NCBI RefSeq assembly: GCF_039543505.1
Contig: NZ_BAABJW010000001.1
Span: 62,001-126,000 of the forward strand
Reading direction: 5' to 3'
DNA: 64,000 nt
Source of the DNA: Litoribaculum gwangyangense
GTDB lineage: Bacteria > Bacteroidota > Bacteroidia > Flavobacteriales > Flavobacteriaceae
Shown: piece by piece, positions 53,162 to 62,683 of the stretch
How the letters are laid out: each line of letters begins with the position of its first letter
Numbering within the stretch: the first letter of the stretch is position 1
Notes under the pieces: model-generated
Database searches by the model: none
The model's input: the letters and a program-made list of their open reading frames with translations, nothing else
What the model was told of the DNA's origin: nothing
Translations under genes and position numbers: made by a program

Positions 53162-53896
53162 TTAAAGCTTTTTAATTTTTATATTTCTAAACCATACTTT
53201 GTCTCCATGGTCCTGAAGGCCAATATGTCCCGTATGATGTTTACCGAAATGCTCCCAACCTTTAAATTTGGAATTTTCAACCATCGTGTCCCAAGCTTCC
53301 CCATGAAGAGGAAAACTTACAATTTTAGTTCCATTAAGTTTTACTTCACCTTCATTGGTCTTATGGTTGACTTTTAAAACACATAAGTTCCATTCACCTG
53401 CTGGATGACATACATCTTTTTCAGGCTGAACTAAATCATACAAAGCGCCAGCTTGGTGGTATTTGGGATTAGCTTTGGCATCTGGATGTCGTTCATTATC
53501 CAATACTTGGATTTCCGGACCAGATTGGTAGGCTTCATTTAAACTTGGATCTTCAAATACACCGAAAAAAATTCCACTATTTCCTCCCTCAGATATTTTC
53601 CATTCAATGGATAATTCAAAATTTGTAAAGGTGTCTTTGGTAATGATATTTTTTCCTCCATTTTCACCAGGATTAAAAACCAATGTTCCATCTTCAATAG
53701 TCCACTCCGGATGCATCTCATCAGTTAAATAACCACGCCATTTCTCGAGTGAAGTTCCATCAAAAAGGGTTATCCACTCCACCTTAGAATTCACTTCTTT
53801 TTCAATTTCCTCTAAAGTACCTTCCGTTTGTTTTGAATTTTCCTTACATGTAAAAATTGTGACACCAAGTAATACGAATATTAATATTTTTTTCAT
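53162..53896 (-). CDS. DUF1080 (3-keto-disaccharide hydrolase-like) lipoprotein
   Basis: 244 residues with a lipoprotein signal (MKKILIFVLLGVTIFTC, Cys17 followed by KENSK). The body is a concanavalin-like jelly roll of the DUF1080 family: WITLFDGTSLEKWRG, WKISEGGNSGIFFG, then GPEIQVLDNERHPDA and GHIGLQDHGDKVWFRNIKI. Members of this family have been described as periplasmic hydrolases or lyases of 3-keto-glycosides. It is the last gene of a five-gene minus-strand operon with sugar isomerases, an oxidoreductase and a permease. Confidence 0.85.
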   Translation of the reverse strand: MKKILIFVLLGVTIFTCKENSKQTEGTLEEIEKEVNSKVEWITLFDGTSLEKWRGYLTDEMHPEWTIEDGTLVFNPGENGGKNIITKDTFTNFELSIEWKISEGGNSGIFFGVFEDPSLNEAYQSGPEIQVLDNERHPDAKANPKYHQAGALYDLVQPEKDVCHPAGEWNLCVLKVNHKTNEGEVKLNGTKIVSFPLHGEAWDTMVENSKFKGWEHFGKHHTGHIGLQDHGDKVWFRNIKIKKL

Positions 53897-53907
53897 TTTA
53901 AAATAGT

Positions 53908-54963
53908 TTATATGCCTAAAATTCTTCTCAAGTGCTTATCATCAGTATCACTCCCTCCAGCAAAATCATCAAATCGCTTATTGGTCGCTTCAATAATATG
54001 GTTATTAATAAAATTAACTCCTTCTCGTGCTCCCTGCTCAGGACTTTTTATAACACATTCCCACTCCAAAACGGCCCATACATCGCATCCGTATTCGGTT
54101 AATTTTGAAAATACTTTCTTGAAATCCACTTGTCCATCTCCAGGAGAACGATATCGCCCTGCTCTATCTTTCCAATCATTATAGCCACCAAATGTTCCTT
54201 TTTTGCCCGTAGGATTAAATTCTGAATCCTTTACATGAAAAGCTTTTATAAATTCGTGATAATGGTCTATATACTTTATGTAATCTAACTGCTGTAAAAC
54301 AAAATGTGATGGATCGTATAAAATGTTTACCGCTTTGTGGTTACCAGTTGCCTCAAGAAAACGCTCAAAAGTATCACCATCATGAATATCTTCTACCGGA
54401 TGCACCTCATAACAAACTGCAACACCTGCTTCTTCAAAGGTATTTAAAATAGGTTTCCAACGTTCAGCCAATTCTTTAAAACCTAACTCTACCAATCCTT
54501 TAGGCTGCTGTGGCCATGGGTGCATATAAGGCCATAGTAAAGAGCCTGAAAACGTAGCATGGGCTTTTAAACCCAAGCGATTGCTTGTTTTTCCGGCTTT
54601 ATGCATTTGGTCTACTGCCCAAGTAGTTCGAGCTTCATAGTTTCCTTTTAAGTGGTTTGGCGCAAAAACATCAAACATTATATCGTGTGCTGGATGAACT
54701 GCTACTAATTGCCCTTGAATATGGGTGGATAGCTCTGTAATTTCTAATCCGTAACTGTTAACTTTCCCTTTAAATTCATCACAATATGTTTGACTATCAG
54801 CTGCAATATCTAAATCTAAAATTGATTTATCTAAAGTTGGGATTTGTATACCTTTATACCCTAATTCTGAGGCCCATTTACATAATCCATCTAATGAATT
54901 AAAAGGCTCCTTATCATCCATGAATTGTGCTAAAAATACAGCTGGTCCTTTTATAGTTTTCAT
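53908..54963 (-). CDS. Cytoplasmic sugar phosphate isomerase/epimerase (AP-endonuclease-2 fold TIM barrel)
   Basis: 351 residues without signal peptide. The metal-binding TIM barrel is visible in CYEVHPVEDIHDGD, NILYDPSHFVLQQ, AFHVKDSEF and VWAVLEWECV, where Glu, Asp, His and Glu are the expected ligands. Close relatives sit next to Gfo/Idh/MocA and DUF1080 genes in Bacteroidota sugar loci. A role in isomerising or hydrating a keto-sugar is inferred. The substrate is unknown. Confidence 0.85.
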   Translation of the reverse strand: MKTIKGPAVFLAQFMDDKEPFNSLDGLCKWASELGYKGIQIPTLDKSILDLDIAADSQTYCDEFKGKVNSYGLEITELSTHIQGQLVAVHPAHDIMFDVFAPNHLKGNYEARTTWAVDQMHKAGKTSNRLGLKAHATFSGSLLWPYMHPWPQQPKGLVELGFKELAERWKPILNTFEEAGVAVCYEVHPVEDIHDGDTFERFLEATGNHKAVNILYDPSHFVLQQLDYIKYIDHYHEFIKAFHVKDSEFNPTGKKGTFGGYNDWKDRAGRYRSPGDGQVDFKKVFSKLTEYGCDVWAVLEWECVIKSPEQGAREGVNFINNHIIEATNKRFDDFAGGSDTDDKHLRRILGI

Positions 54964-54974
54964 AAATCTAAAAT

Positions 54975-56108
54975 TTAAATATTAACCCAAATATTTCCTT
55001 TTTGGTGAGATTCAACTACTTTTTCAATAAAACTCATTCCCCTGACACCATCAATAATTGTAGGGAATTCCCCATGGTTATATGGTTCTTTATTAATTGC
55101 TTTAGCTACACCTTTATAAATATTTCCCATCGAATCAAAAATCCCTTCAGGGTGTCCTGGAGGAAGTTTAGTACCGTCTAATGATAGTTCAGAATTGTAA
55201 GCGTGACCCGGTTTAAGCACTTGTAAGGGTTTACCTTCTTCCATTAAATATAAGTAGTTGGGGTTTTCTTGCTCCCATTTCAATCCTGCCTTATCGCCAT
55301 AAACTTTTATTATAAAACTATTTTCTTCTCCTGTTGCTATTTGACTAGTACAGATAACTCCTTTTACTTTGTTATTGCAACGTAATAACACCGTACCGTC
55401 GATATCCATTTTATTATCAGAATATAAGTAATTTAAATCCGCTAAAACAGATTCAATTTTATGTCCAGACACATATTCTAACATATCAAAAGCATGTGTG
55501 CCAATATCTCCAATGCAACAGCTAATGCCAGATTTTTCAGGATTTAACCGCCAAGTTGTGGAGCGTTTTTCTTTATCATGAATTATTGGGTTTATCCAAC
55601 CTTGATAATATTGTGCATCAACCTTTTGAATTTTACCTAACTCCCCGTTTAATATCATTTCTCTCATTTGCCGAATCATTGGATAACCCGTATATGTATA
55701 AGTAATCGCAAAAATGGTTTTTGCCTTCTTTAAAGCAATACTTAATATTTTAGCTTCCTCGTAGGTTGTAGTCATAGGTTTCTCACAAATGACATGGAAT
55801 CCGTTCTCCAATAATTTTTTGGCCATGGGGAAATGCAAAAAATTGGGTGTTAAGATAGATATCACTTGAATTCGCTCGGTATCAGGAAGCTTTAATTCTT
55901 CATTAACCAAAGATTCAAAATCTTTATAAATGCGATTTGTTGGTAATCCTATTTGATTGGCAAATCCAATATTATCTTCCCAATTTGGATTAAAAACGCC
56001 TCCAACAATTTGATACTTATCATACATTGTAGAAGCCACCCGATGCAATACACCTATAAGAGAATCTCCACCTCCACCTAAAATTCCTAATCTAATTTTC
56101 TTATTCAT
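54975..56108 (-). CDS. Gfo/Idh/MocA family oxidoreductase, cytoplasmic
   Basis: 377 residues: an N-terminal Rossmann fold starting RLGILGGGGDSLIG (a Gly-rich loop with extra Gly), the conserved EKP motif in VICEKPMTTTYEEA, and the C-terminal alpha/beta domain with GDIGTHAFDMLEY (catalytic His region). There is no signal peptide, unlike the paralogue at the right edge of the window. It probably reduces or oxidises an imported keto-sugar with NAD(P). It is six bases downstream of the permease gene. Confidence 0.88.
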   Translation of the reverse strand: MNKKIRLGILGGGGDSLIGVLHRVASTMYDKYQIVGGVFNPNWEDNIGFANQIGLPTNRIYKDFESLVNEELKLPDTERIQVISILTPNFLHFPMAKKLLENGFHVICEKPMTTTYEEAKILSIALKKAKTIFAITYTYTGYPMIRQMREMILNGELGKIQKVDAQYYQGWINPIIHDKEKRSTTWRLNPEKSGISCCIGDIGTHAFDMLEYVSGHKIESVLADLNYLYSDNKMDIDGTVLLRCNNKVKGVICTSQIATGEENSFIIKVYGDKAGLKWEQENPNYLYLMEEGKPLQVLKPGHAYNSELSLDGTKLPPGHPEGIFDSMGNIYKGVAKAINKEPYNHGEFPTIIDGVRGMSFIEKVVESHQKGNIWVNI

Positions 56109-56113
56109 TTATT

Positions 56114-57346
56114 CTATGCGTCTTTATATTCCACTTTCTCATTCTTAAATAAAAAAGCAAAGAAAATTAATACCCCAACTGCAAATAATGCGGGGAACAA
56201 CCAGACATCTTGCCAGCTATGTAAACCATCAACTAAAATATTTTTATCTACAATTTGTCCTGCAACCCAAAAGCCCACCAACATACCAATTCCATAAGTT
56301 GCCAAAGTAATTAAACCTTGGGCAGCACTTTTTGCTTTATCACCTGCTTTAGAATCGGTATAAATTTGACCAGAAACAAAGAAGAAATCATAACAAATTC
56401 CATGCAAAGCGATTCCAATTACTATCATAAAAAATAAATCCCCTGCATTTCCATATGCAAACAAAAGATACCGAATACCCCAAGCTAACATCCCAAAAAT
56501 TATAGTTCTTTTAAAACCATACTTTTTAAAGAAAAATGGTAATAGCAACATAAAACCAACTTCAGACATTTGACCCAATGATGCCCAAGCTGTAGAGTTT
56601 TCAACTTTGTACTCAGTTAAAAAGGGACTTATATTTTGATAATAAAATGCCAAAGGAATGCATATTAAGACAGAAGACACAAAAAATACCAAAAAATTTC
56701 GATTCTTGAGTAATTTCAAAGCCTCCAAACCTAATATATCGCTTATTGTAACTTTTTCATCTTTATTAACCTTTGGTGGCGTTTTTGGTAAAAAAAAACT
56801 AAAAACTCCTAAAATACCAGAAGCAATCGCAACCATTGTAAATGTGTTGGATAACATCCCTTGTCCAATATTTTCTATAGAATCCCATTTAAAAACTAAA
56901 CTAATAACCAATCCTGCCAAAATCCAGCCTATTGTTCCCCAAACTCTTACCATTGGAAATTGTTTTGATGGATCATTCATTTGATTGAAGGATACTGAAT
57001 TCACCAAAGCCAATGTTGGCATATACACAATCATATAACTTAAAACATAAGGATAAAAAACTGCAAACTCAGTAGATTGCGACATTTGATACATTAAAAA
57101 TGCACCTGCTAAATGCAATACTCCAAGAATTTTTTCAGCATTGAAAAAACGGTCAGCAATTAGGCCAATAATAAAAGGTGCAATGATGGCTCCCCAACAT
57201 TGTGTGGAATATGCCATTCCTGTTTCTGCACCTGTAGCACTGAGATTGTTACCCATGAAAGAGCCAAGGGTTACAAACCAGCCTCCCCAAATAAAAAATT
57301 CAAGGAACATCATAAATGATAATTGAAATTGTGTTGACTTTTTCAT
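56114..57346 (-). CDS. MFS permease of the nucleoside:H+ symporter-like group
   Basis: 410 residues with about twelve membrane segments. The N-terminus FQLSFMMFLEFFIWGGWFVTLG and the VRVWGTIGWILAG segment are typical of the NupG-like MFS group. In this phylum such proteins often accompany sugar oxidoreductase and isomerase genes. Here it probably imports the oxidised sugar made in the periplasm. Nucleoside transport is the textbook alternative, but no nucleoside genes are nearby. Confidence 0.85.
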   Translation of the reverse strand: MKKSTQFQLSFMMFLEFFIWGGWFVTLGSFMGNNLSATGAETGMAYSTQCWGAIIAPFIIGLIADRFFNAEKILGVLHLAGAFLMYQMSQSTEFAVFYPYVLSYMIVYMPTLALVNSVSFNQMNDPSKQFPMVRVWGTIGWILAGLVISLVFKWDSIENIGQGMLSNTFTMVAIASGILGVFSFFLPKTPPKVNKDEKVTISDILGLEALKLLKNRNFLVFFVSSVLICIPLAFYYQNISPFLTEYKVENSTAWASLGQMSEVGFMLLLPFFFKKYGFKRTIIFGMLAWGIRYLLFAYGNAGDLFFMIVIGIALHGICYDFFFVSGQIYTDSKAGDKAKSAAQGLITLATYGIGMLVGFWVAGQIVDKNILVDGLHSWQDVWLFPALFAVGVLIFFAFLFKNEKVEYKDA

Positions 57347-57361
57347 CTTTACTGAATTTAT

Positions 57362-58345
57362 TTAATTTAAACCTTTTACCGAGTTTAATAAAAGGGCTTT
57401 CGTAGCCAATATACCATCTTTTTCATTTAAACGCTTACCTTCATACTCCACACCAATAAAACTTTCATAACCGGAATCTTTAACCATACTTATAATTCTT
57501 GGATAATCTAAAGTAGTTTCATTTCCTATATCATCAAAATCGTAAGATTTGGCACTTACAGCCTTCGCATTAGTTAGCATCATTTGAATCCCTTTATATT
57601 TATCCGAGAATTCTTCTTCACATTCTCCCCATTGAGCACCTTCTTTACGTTTAATACACCAATTCCCAAAATCTGGCAATGTGCCACAATTACTCATATT
57701 CACTTCTTTAATGGCCTCCATTAATTTTGGGGCATCCGATGATAACCAACCATGATTTTCACATAAAATATTAATATTTTTAGTAGTCGCATATTCTGAT
57801 AATTTTTTCAAACCATCAACAACTGTAACTTTCCATACATCATAATCGTTTGTTCCAAATGTATTTACACGAATAGAATGGCAACCCAGCTTTTGAGCAG
57901 CATTAACCCACTTCATATGGTTTTCAACAGCTTTATTACGTGCTTCTTCATCGGGGTTAGCTATATCTCCCTCATTGTCGACCATTATCAAAACGTTAGT
58001 AATACTGTTTATGTCACTCATTACTTTTAAAGAGTCTATAACTTTATCAAAACCTAATTCCTTAATTTGATCTAAATAAATCTGACTCACATACTCTATA
58101 CCCTCAAAGCCCATGTCTTTGGCCATTTCAGCAAATTTAAAAGGGCTAACACCTTTATCATTAAAGGTTCTGTGTAGTGACCATTGAGCTAATGAGAGTT
58201 TAAAAAATGGATTAGATTCCATCTTCAAAGCTTTATCTTCATTCATTTTTTCCTTTTTTGATTCATTTTTACAAGAAATAAAGATAAACACGGAACTTAG
58301 TATAAAAACAAAAGTACCTATTTTTAGAAATTTTGGATAAGCCAT
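57362..58345 (-). CDS. Periplasmic sugar isomerase/epimerase-like TIM-barrel lipoprotein
   Basis: 327 residues. MAYPKFLKIGTFVFILSSVF is followed by a lipobox ending ISC and the sequence KNESKK. The body is a xylose-isomerase-like TIM barrel with ILCENHGW, GTLPDFGNWC and FIGVEYEGK as likely metal-ligand strands. It is the first gene of the minus-strand sugar operon, divergent from the GMC dehydrogenase. A lipid anchor on this fold places it in the periplasm with the DUF1080 proteins. The substrate is unknown. Confidence 0.85.
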   Translation of the reverse strand: MAYPKFLKIGTFVFILSSVFIFISCKNESKKEKMNEDKALKMESNPFFKLSLAQWSLHRTFNDKGVSPFKFAEMAKDMGFEGIEYVSQIYLDQIKELGFDKVIDSLKVMSDINSITNVLIMVDNEGDIANPDEEARNKAVENHMKWVNAAQKLGCHSIRVNTFGTNDYDVWKVTVVDGLKKLSEYATTKNINILCENHGWLSSDAPKLMEAIKEVNMSNCGTLPDFGNWCIKRKEGAQWGECEEEFSDKYKGIQMMLTNAKAVSAKSYDFDDIGNETTLDYPRIISMVKDSGYESFIGVEYEGKRLNEKDGILATKALLLNSVKGLN

Positions 58346-58444
58346 AACGATATTCTTAAAATATTATATAAATTTATTGAAAAGTATTAATTTTTAACCT
58401 CGTATTTAAACATCTTAATAAAAAAAAGCAATTAATGATTGTCT

Positions 58445-58454
58445 AAAACGTTTT
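58445..58454. promoter_or_regulatory. LacI-type palindromic operator candidate between the divergent sugar operons
   Basis: AAAACGTTTT is a perfect ten-base palindrome with the central CG typical of LacI-family operators. It lies 99 bases before the minus-strand operon and 125 before the GMC gene. No LacI gene is in the window. Confidence 0.5.
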
Positions 58455-58579
58455 CGCTGTTGTTAAACAATAATATCAAGATTGAAAAAAAAGGTTATGA
58501 ATTTCTTTTACTATTTTGTCGCACTTAACTTTTTTAAGACAATTAAATCTAACATCTAAATTTAACTTCTTTTTAAAAA

Positions 58580-60298
58580 ATGGATAACAAATCTGAACTT
58601 TTGAATGAATATGATGCCATTGTTGTTGGAACGGGTATCTCAGGTGGATGGGCTGCCAAAGAACTTTGTGAAAATGGATTAAAAACCCTTGTTCTGGAAA
58701 GAGGAAGAATGGTAAAACATATTGAAGATTATCCAACTGCCAATATGGATCCTTGGGATTTTCCTAATGGTAACGTTGCCACCAAAGAGGTTAAAGAACG
58801 TAAGCCTAAACAGCACCGAACAGGATATGTGACCAGACCTGAAACTGAACACTTTTTTGTAGACGATATGAAACATCCATATAATGAAGACAGACGTTTT
58901 GACTGGATTAGAGGTTATCATGTTGGTGGTCGCTCATTGATGTGGGGTAGACAAAGTTATAGATTAAGTGATATTGATTTTGAGGCTAACCTTAAAGAAG
59001 GTATTGCTGTAGATTGGCCTGTGCGATATAAAGATATTGAACCTTGGTATGATAAAGTTGAAGAATTTATTGGTGTTAGTGGAGAAAATTTAGGTCTAAA
59101 ACAATTGCCAGATCAAAAACTTCTCAAACCAATGAATTTAAATTGCGTAGAGGAAGAATTAAAAACAAAAATAGCTGAAAGTTTTGATGACGGTAGATTA
59201 TTAACCATTGGAAGGACGGCTCATATAACAGAAGGCTCAAAACCAGGATTAGGAAGAAGCACTTGCCAGTATAGAAACCGATGTGCGAGAGGCTGCCCTT
59301 TTGGTGCCTACTTTAGTAGTAATTCATCTACACTGCCCGTTGCTGAAGCCACAGGTAATATGACCTTGAGACCCAATTCCATTGTCCATGAAATCATTTA
59401 TGATGACACTACAAAAAAAGCAACTGGAGTCAAAGTAATTGATGCAGAAACTAAAGAAGTTTTTGAATTTAAAGCAAAAGTAATTTTCTTATGTGCATCT
59501 GCTATAGCCTCGGCCGCTATATTATTACAATCAAAATCTGAACGTTTTCCCAATGGCTTAGGCAATGACAGCGGTGAATTGGGACATAATATTATGGATC
59601 ATCATTTTCATGTTGGAGCTAGAGCTAAAGCTGAAGGGTTTGAAGATAAAATCAATAAAGGAAGAAGGGCCAATGGTTTGTATATCCCAAGATTTAGAAA
59701 TCTAGGTGGAATAACAGATGTGAAAGAATTCAAGAGAGGTTATGGGTATCAGGGAGGTGCAACAAGATCAGACATATCCGAATTGGTTGCAGAATTAAAA
59801 TATGGTCCAAAGTTAAAAGAAGAAATCTTAAAACCTGGAGAATGGAATGTAAACCTACTAGGTTTTGGAGAGACCTTACCCGACCATAAAAATAGAATGT
59901 ATTTAGATTATAACAAGCTTGATGAATGGGGTTTACCAACCGTAACCTTTGATGCCGATTTTGGTGAAAATGAATTAGCAATGCGTAAAGACATGAGAGA
60001 GCAAGCCGTTAAAATGCTAGAAGCGGCTGGATTTAAAGATGTTGAAGGTTATGATTTGGCCGAAAAAAGAGCAATGGGGCTCGGTATACATGAAATGGGA
60101 ACGGCTAGGATGGGACATGATCCAAAAACATCTGTTTTAAATAAATACAATCAAATACATGCTTGTACCAATGTATATGTTACCGATGGTGCTTTTATGA
60201 CATCAGCCGCTTGCCACAACCCATCTTTGGGCTATATGGCTTTTACAGCTAGAGCAGCAAACCATGCCGCAGAACAACTTAAAAAAAATAACACCTAA
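58580..60298 (+). CDS. GMC-family FAD sugar dehydrogenase (glucoside 3-dehydrogenase alpha/LacA-like)
   Basis: 572 residues: the FAD motif VVGTGISGGWAAKEL (15-29), the RGYHVGGRSLMWGR loop, and the C-terminal GMC active site with ACHNPSLGYMAF. Cys229, Cys235 and Cys239 form C-x5-C-x3-C, the [3Fe-4S] ligand pattern of FAD glucose dehydrogenase from Burkholderia. It has no signal peptide of its own. The next gene encodes the Tat-signal gamma subunit, so co-export is likely. Family and context suggest oxidation of a sugar or glucoside at C3. The electron-accepting cytochrome is not in the window. Confidence 0.9.
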   Translation: MDNKSELLNEYDAIVVGTGISGGWAAKELCENGLKTLVLERGRMVKHIEDYPTANMDPWDFPNGNVATKEVKERKPKQHRTGYVTRPETEHFFVDDMKHPYNEDRRFDWIRGYHVGGRSLMWGRQSYRLSDIDFEANLKEGIAVDWPVRYKDIEPWYDKVEEFIGVSGENLGLKQLPDQKLLKPMNLNCVEEELKTKIAESFDDGRLLTIGRTAHITEGSKPGLGRSTCQYRNRCARGCPFGAYFSSNSSTLPVAEATGNMTLRPNSIVHEIIYDDTTKKATGVKVIDAETKEVFEFKAKVIFLCASAIASAAILLQSKSERFPNGLGNDSGELGHNIMDHHFHVGARAKAEGFEDKINKGRRANGLYIPRFRNLGGITDVKEFKRGYGYQGGATRSDISELVAELKYGPKLKEEILKPGEWNVNLLGFGETLPDHKNRMYLDYNKLDEWGLPTVTFDADFGENELAMRKDMREQAVKMLEAAGFKDVEGYDLAEKRAMGLGIHEMGTARMGHDPKTSVLNKYNQIHACTNVYVTDGAFMTSAACHNPSLGYMAFTARAANHAAEQLKKNNT

Positions 60299-60317
60299 TA
60301 GCATTAAATATAAACAG

Positions 60318-60917
60318 ATGAAAAGAAGAGATGCATTAAAAAATTTAGGTTTAGCAACTGGCTTTTTTGTTGCAACCCCAACCATAGTTAGTTTATTACA
60401 AAGTTGCACAAGCGATGTTAAAACTTGGGTTCCAGAGTTTTTAAGCCAAGACCAAGGCATAGCCTTAACCAAAATAGCGGATATTATTTTACCCAAAACT
60501 GAAGGATTACCATCAGCAACAGAATTAAACGTACCTCAATTTATTGATAAGTATATGAATGAAGTTCTTGATGCTGAAGATCAAGCTAAATATAAAAATG
60601 CCTTTTCTAATTTGATAACAATGTTAAAACCAAATTCAGAGGAAAGCATTGAAAAAGTTACTATTGAAGACTATAAAGTTTTATTAGACAAACATATGCT
60701 AGTTAAAGACGAAATTGATGAGGAAAGAGAAGCTAATCTTGAATCCTTGGAATTGACTAAATCTGAGTTTTTAAACGGTTTAAAGTGGATGACCATCAAT
60801 GCTTACTTAACAACCGAGCAAATAGGAGAAAACGTATTGGTTTATGACCCTGTTCCTTCGCAGTACTATTGTGGAGATTTACAAGAATTGACGGGTGGAA
60901 AATCTTATTCTCTGTAA
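60318..60917 (+). CDS. Gluconate 2-dehydrogenase subunit 3 family protein (LacC-like gamma subunit), Tat signal
   Basis: 199 residues starting MKRRDALKNLGLATGFF, a twin-arginine signal, with a lipobox-like LLQSC after it. The body has ILPKTEGLPSATELNVPQFI and a helical C-terminus typical of the small subunit of FAD sugar dehydrogenases. The start at 60318 is chosen for the Tat motif; an upstream in-frame Met lies inside the GMC gene. It probably carries the folded GMC subunit across the membrane and keeps it there. It lies 19 bases after its partner. Confidence 0.9.
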   Translation: MKRRDALKNLGLATGFFVATPTIVSLLQSCTSDVKTWVPEFLSQDQGIALTKIADIILPKTEGLPSATELNVPQFIDKYMNEVLDAEDQAKYKNAFSNLITMLKPNSEESIEKVTIEDYKVLLDKHMLVKDEIDEEREANLESLELTKSEFLNGLKWMTINAYLTTEQIGENVLVYDPVPSQYYCGDLQELTGGKSYSL

Positions 60918-60918
60918 A

Positions 60919-61734
60919 ATGAAAAATTATTCAATTATAATTATCGCAGTAGCTTTAGCCACAGGCTTTAGTTGTAAAAATAATTCGAAAAAAAATATTG
61001 AAACCGAAACTACTCAAGAAAAAATTACCGAAAATTGGCAATCTTTATTCAATGGGGAAAATTTGGAGGGTTGGCTTGTTAAAATCAATGGCTTTGAATT
61101 GAATGATAATTATAATGAAACCTTTAGGGCTGAAAATGGTGTCCTAAAAGTATCTTACGATAATTATGAAAACTTCACTAATGAGTATGGGCATATTTTT
61201 TACAAAACCCCTTTTTCCAATTACAAATTAAGACTGCAATATAGGTTTGTTGGCAATCAAGTTAAAGGAGGGAAAGCTTGGGCAACAAAAAATAGTGGTA
61301 TCATGTTACATTGTCAATCACCAGAAAGTATGTTAAAAAATCAAGGATTTCCACTTTCATTAGAATTTCAACTGCTTGGTGGCCTCAATGAAAATGAGCC
61401 AAGACCAACAGGAAACATTTGCACACCAGGAACTCATGTTGAAATAAATGGAGAATTAATTACAGAACATTGTATTACTGCAAATTGTAAAACCTATTAT
61501 GGTGAAGAATGGATAATGGCAGAAGCAGTTGTTAATAATGGTTCTATAACACATTATATTGAAGGAATACCTGTAATTTCATATTCTAACCCAACCATTG
61601 GTGGTCTGTTTTTGGATGATTCTTCAGAAGATATTCAAGCTAAAGCAGGACAATCACTAACTAGTGGCTATATTTCATTACAAAGTGAAAGCCATCCTGT
61701 TGAATTTAGAAATATTGAGATTTTGGAATTATAA
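60919..61734 (+). CDS. Second DUF1080 (3-keto-glycoside hydrolase-like) lipoprotein
   Basis: 271 residues from MKNYSIIIIAVALATGFSC, with Cys19 followed by KNNSKK. An earlier in-frame Met inside the preceding gene was rejected because it spoils the signal. DUF1080 features: SLFNGENLEGWLV, AWATKNSGIMLHCQ and LSLEFQLLGG. Compared with the first copy it carries an insertion rich in Cys and His (GTHVEINGELITEHCITANC). It is one base after the gamma subunit stop, so it is linked directly to sugar oxidation and probably cleaves the 3-keto product in the periplasm. Confidence 0.85.
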   Translation: MKNYSIIIIAVALATGFSCKNNSKKNIETETTQEKITENWQSLFNGENLEGWLVKINGFELNDNYNETFRAENGVLKVSYDNYENFTNEYGHIFYKTPFSNYKLRLQYRFVGNQVKGGKAWATKNSGIMLHCQSPESMLKNQGFPLSLEFQLLGGLNENEPRPTGNICTPGTHVEINGELITEHCITANCKTYYGEEWIMAEAVVNNGSITHYIEGIPVISYSNPTIGGLFLDDSSEDIQAKAGQSLTSGYISLQSESHPVEFRNIEILEL

Positions 61735-61750
61735 ACTTGATTCTTTAAAT

Positions 61751-62674
61751 ATGCAAAGACGATCATTCATAAAAAAAGGAACCGCCGCCTCTATAATGGG
61801 TTTAGGTATGTCTGTACAAGCATTATCTTTAATAAAAAAACCAAAATCATTAAACCCTTACAGCTTCAAATTAAATTACGCCCCTCATTTAGGTATGTTT
61901 AAAAATCATGCTGGTGATGACCCCATCAATCAATTAAACTTCATGGCCGATCAAGGTTTTAGAGCGTTTGAAGACAACAACATGAAGAATCGTTCTATTA
62001 AAACACAAGAAGAAATTGCAAAAACTATCCATGATAGAGGCATGAAAATGGGTGTTTTTGTGGCACACACCATTTATTGGAAAGAACCTACCCTTACTAC
62101 TGGTAAAATAGATATCCGCGAAGCTTTTTTAAAAGAGATTGAAGAATCAGTAGAGGTTGCAAAACGTATCAATGCCAAATGGATGACTGTTGTTCCTGGG
62201 TTTGTTGACTTAAGTTTAAATATGGACTTTCAAACCCAAAATGTTATCGAAACATTAAAACAAGCCTCTGCTATTTTAGAACCGCACGAACTAACCATGG
62301 TATTAGAACCCTTAAACTTCCATAACCATCCTGGTTTGTTTCTTAGTCGTTCCCCACAAGCATTCCAAATATGTAAAGCCGTTAATTCGCCCTCGTGCAA
62401 AATACTATTCGACATATACCACCAGCAAATACAAGAAGGAAACTTAATCCCAAATATCGATAGTTGTTGGGATGAAATTGCTTATTTCCAAATTGGCGAC
62501 AATCCTGGTCGTAAAGAACCTACAACAGGCGAAATAAATTACAATAATATTTTTAAATTTATTCACTCCAGGGGATATAAAGGTCTATTAGGAATGGAGC
62601 ATGGTAACTCCATAAATGGTATAAAAGGTGAATTAAATGTGATTGAAGCCTATAAAATTTCCGATAATTTTTAA
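61751..62674 (+). CDS. Tat-exported hydroxypyruvate-isomerase-like TIM-barrel protein
   Basis: 307 residues. MQRRSFIKKGTAAS is a clear twin-arginine signal; the start at 61751 was chosen for it over an in-frame Met within the preceding gene. The barrel contains MVLEPLNFHNHPG, ILFDIYHQQIQEG, YFQIGDNPGRKEP and LLGMEHG, with Glu, Asp and Glu as probable metal ligands as in hydroxypyruvate isomerase. Export by Tat suggests metal loading in the cytoplasm before secretion. A keto-sugar epimerase or isomerase role is inferred from its neighbours. Confidence 0.85.
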   Translation: MQRRSFIKKGTAASIMGLGMSVQALSLIKKPKSLNPYSFKLNYAPHLGMFKNHAGDDPINQLNFMADQGFRAFEDNNMKNRSIKTQEEIAKTIHDRGMKMGVFVAHTIYWKEPTLTTGKIDIREAFLKEIEESVEVAKRINAKWMTVVPGFVDLSLNMDFQTQNVIETLKQASAILEPHELTMVLEPLNFHNHPGLFLSRSPQAFQICKAVNSPSCKILFDIYHQQIQEGNLIPNIDSCWDEIAYFQIGDNPGRKEPTTGEINYNNIFKFIHSRGYKGLLGMEHGNSINGIKGELNVIEAYKISDNF

Positions 62675-62683
62675 AAATAAATC

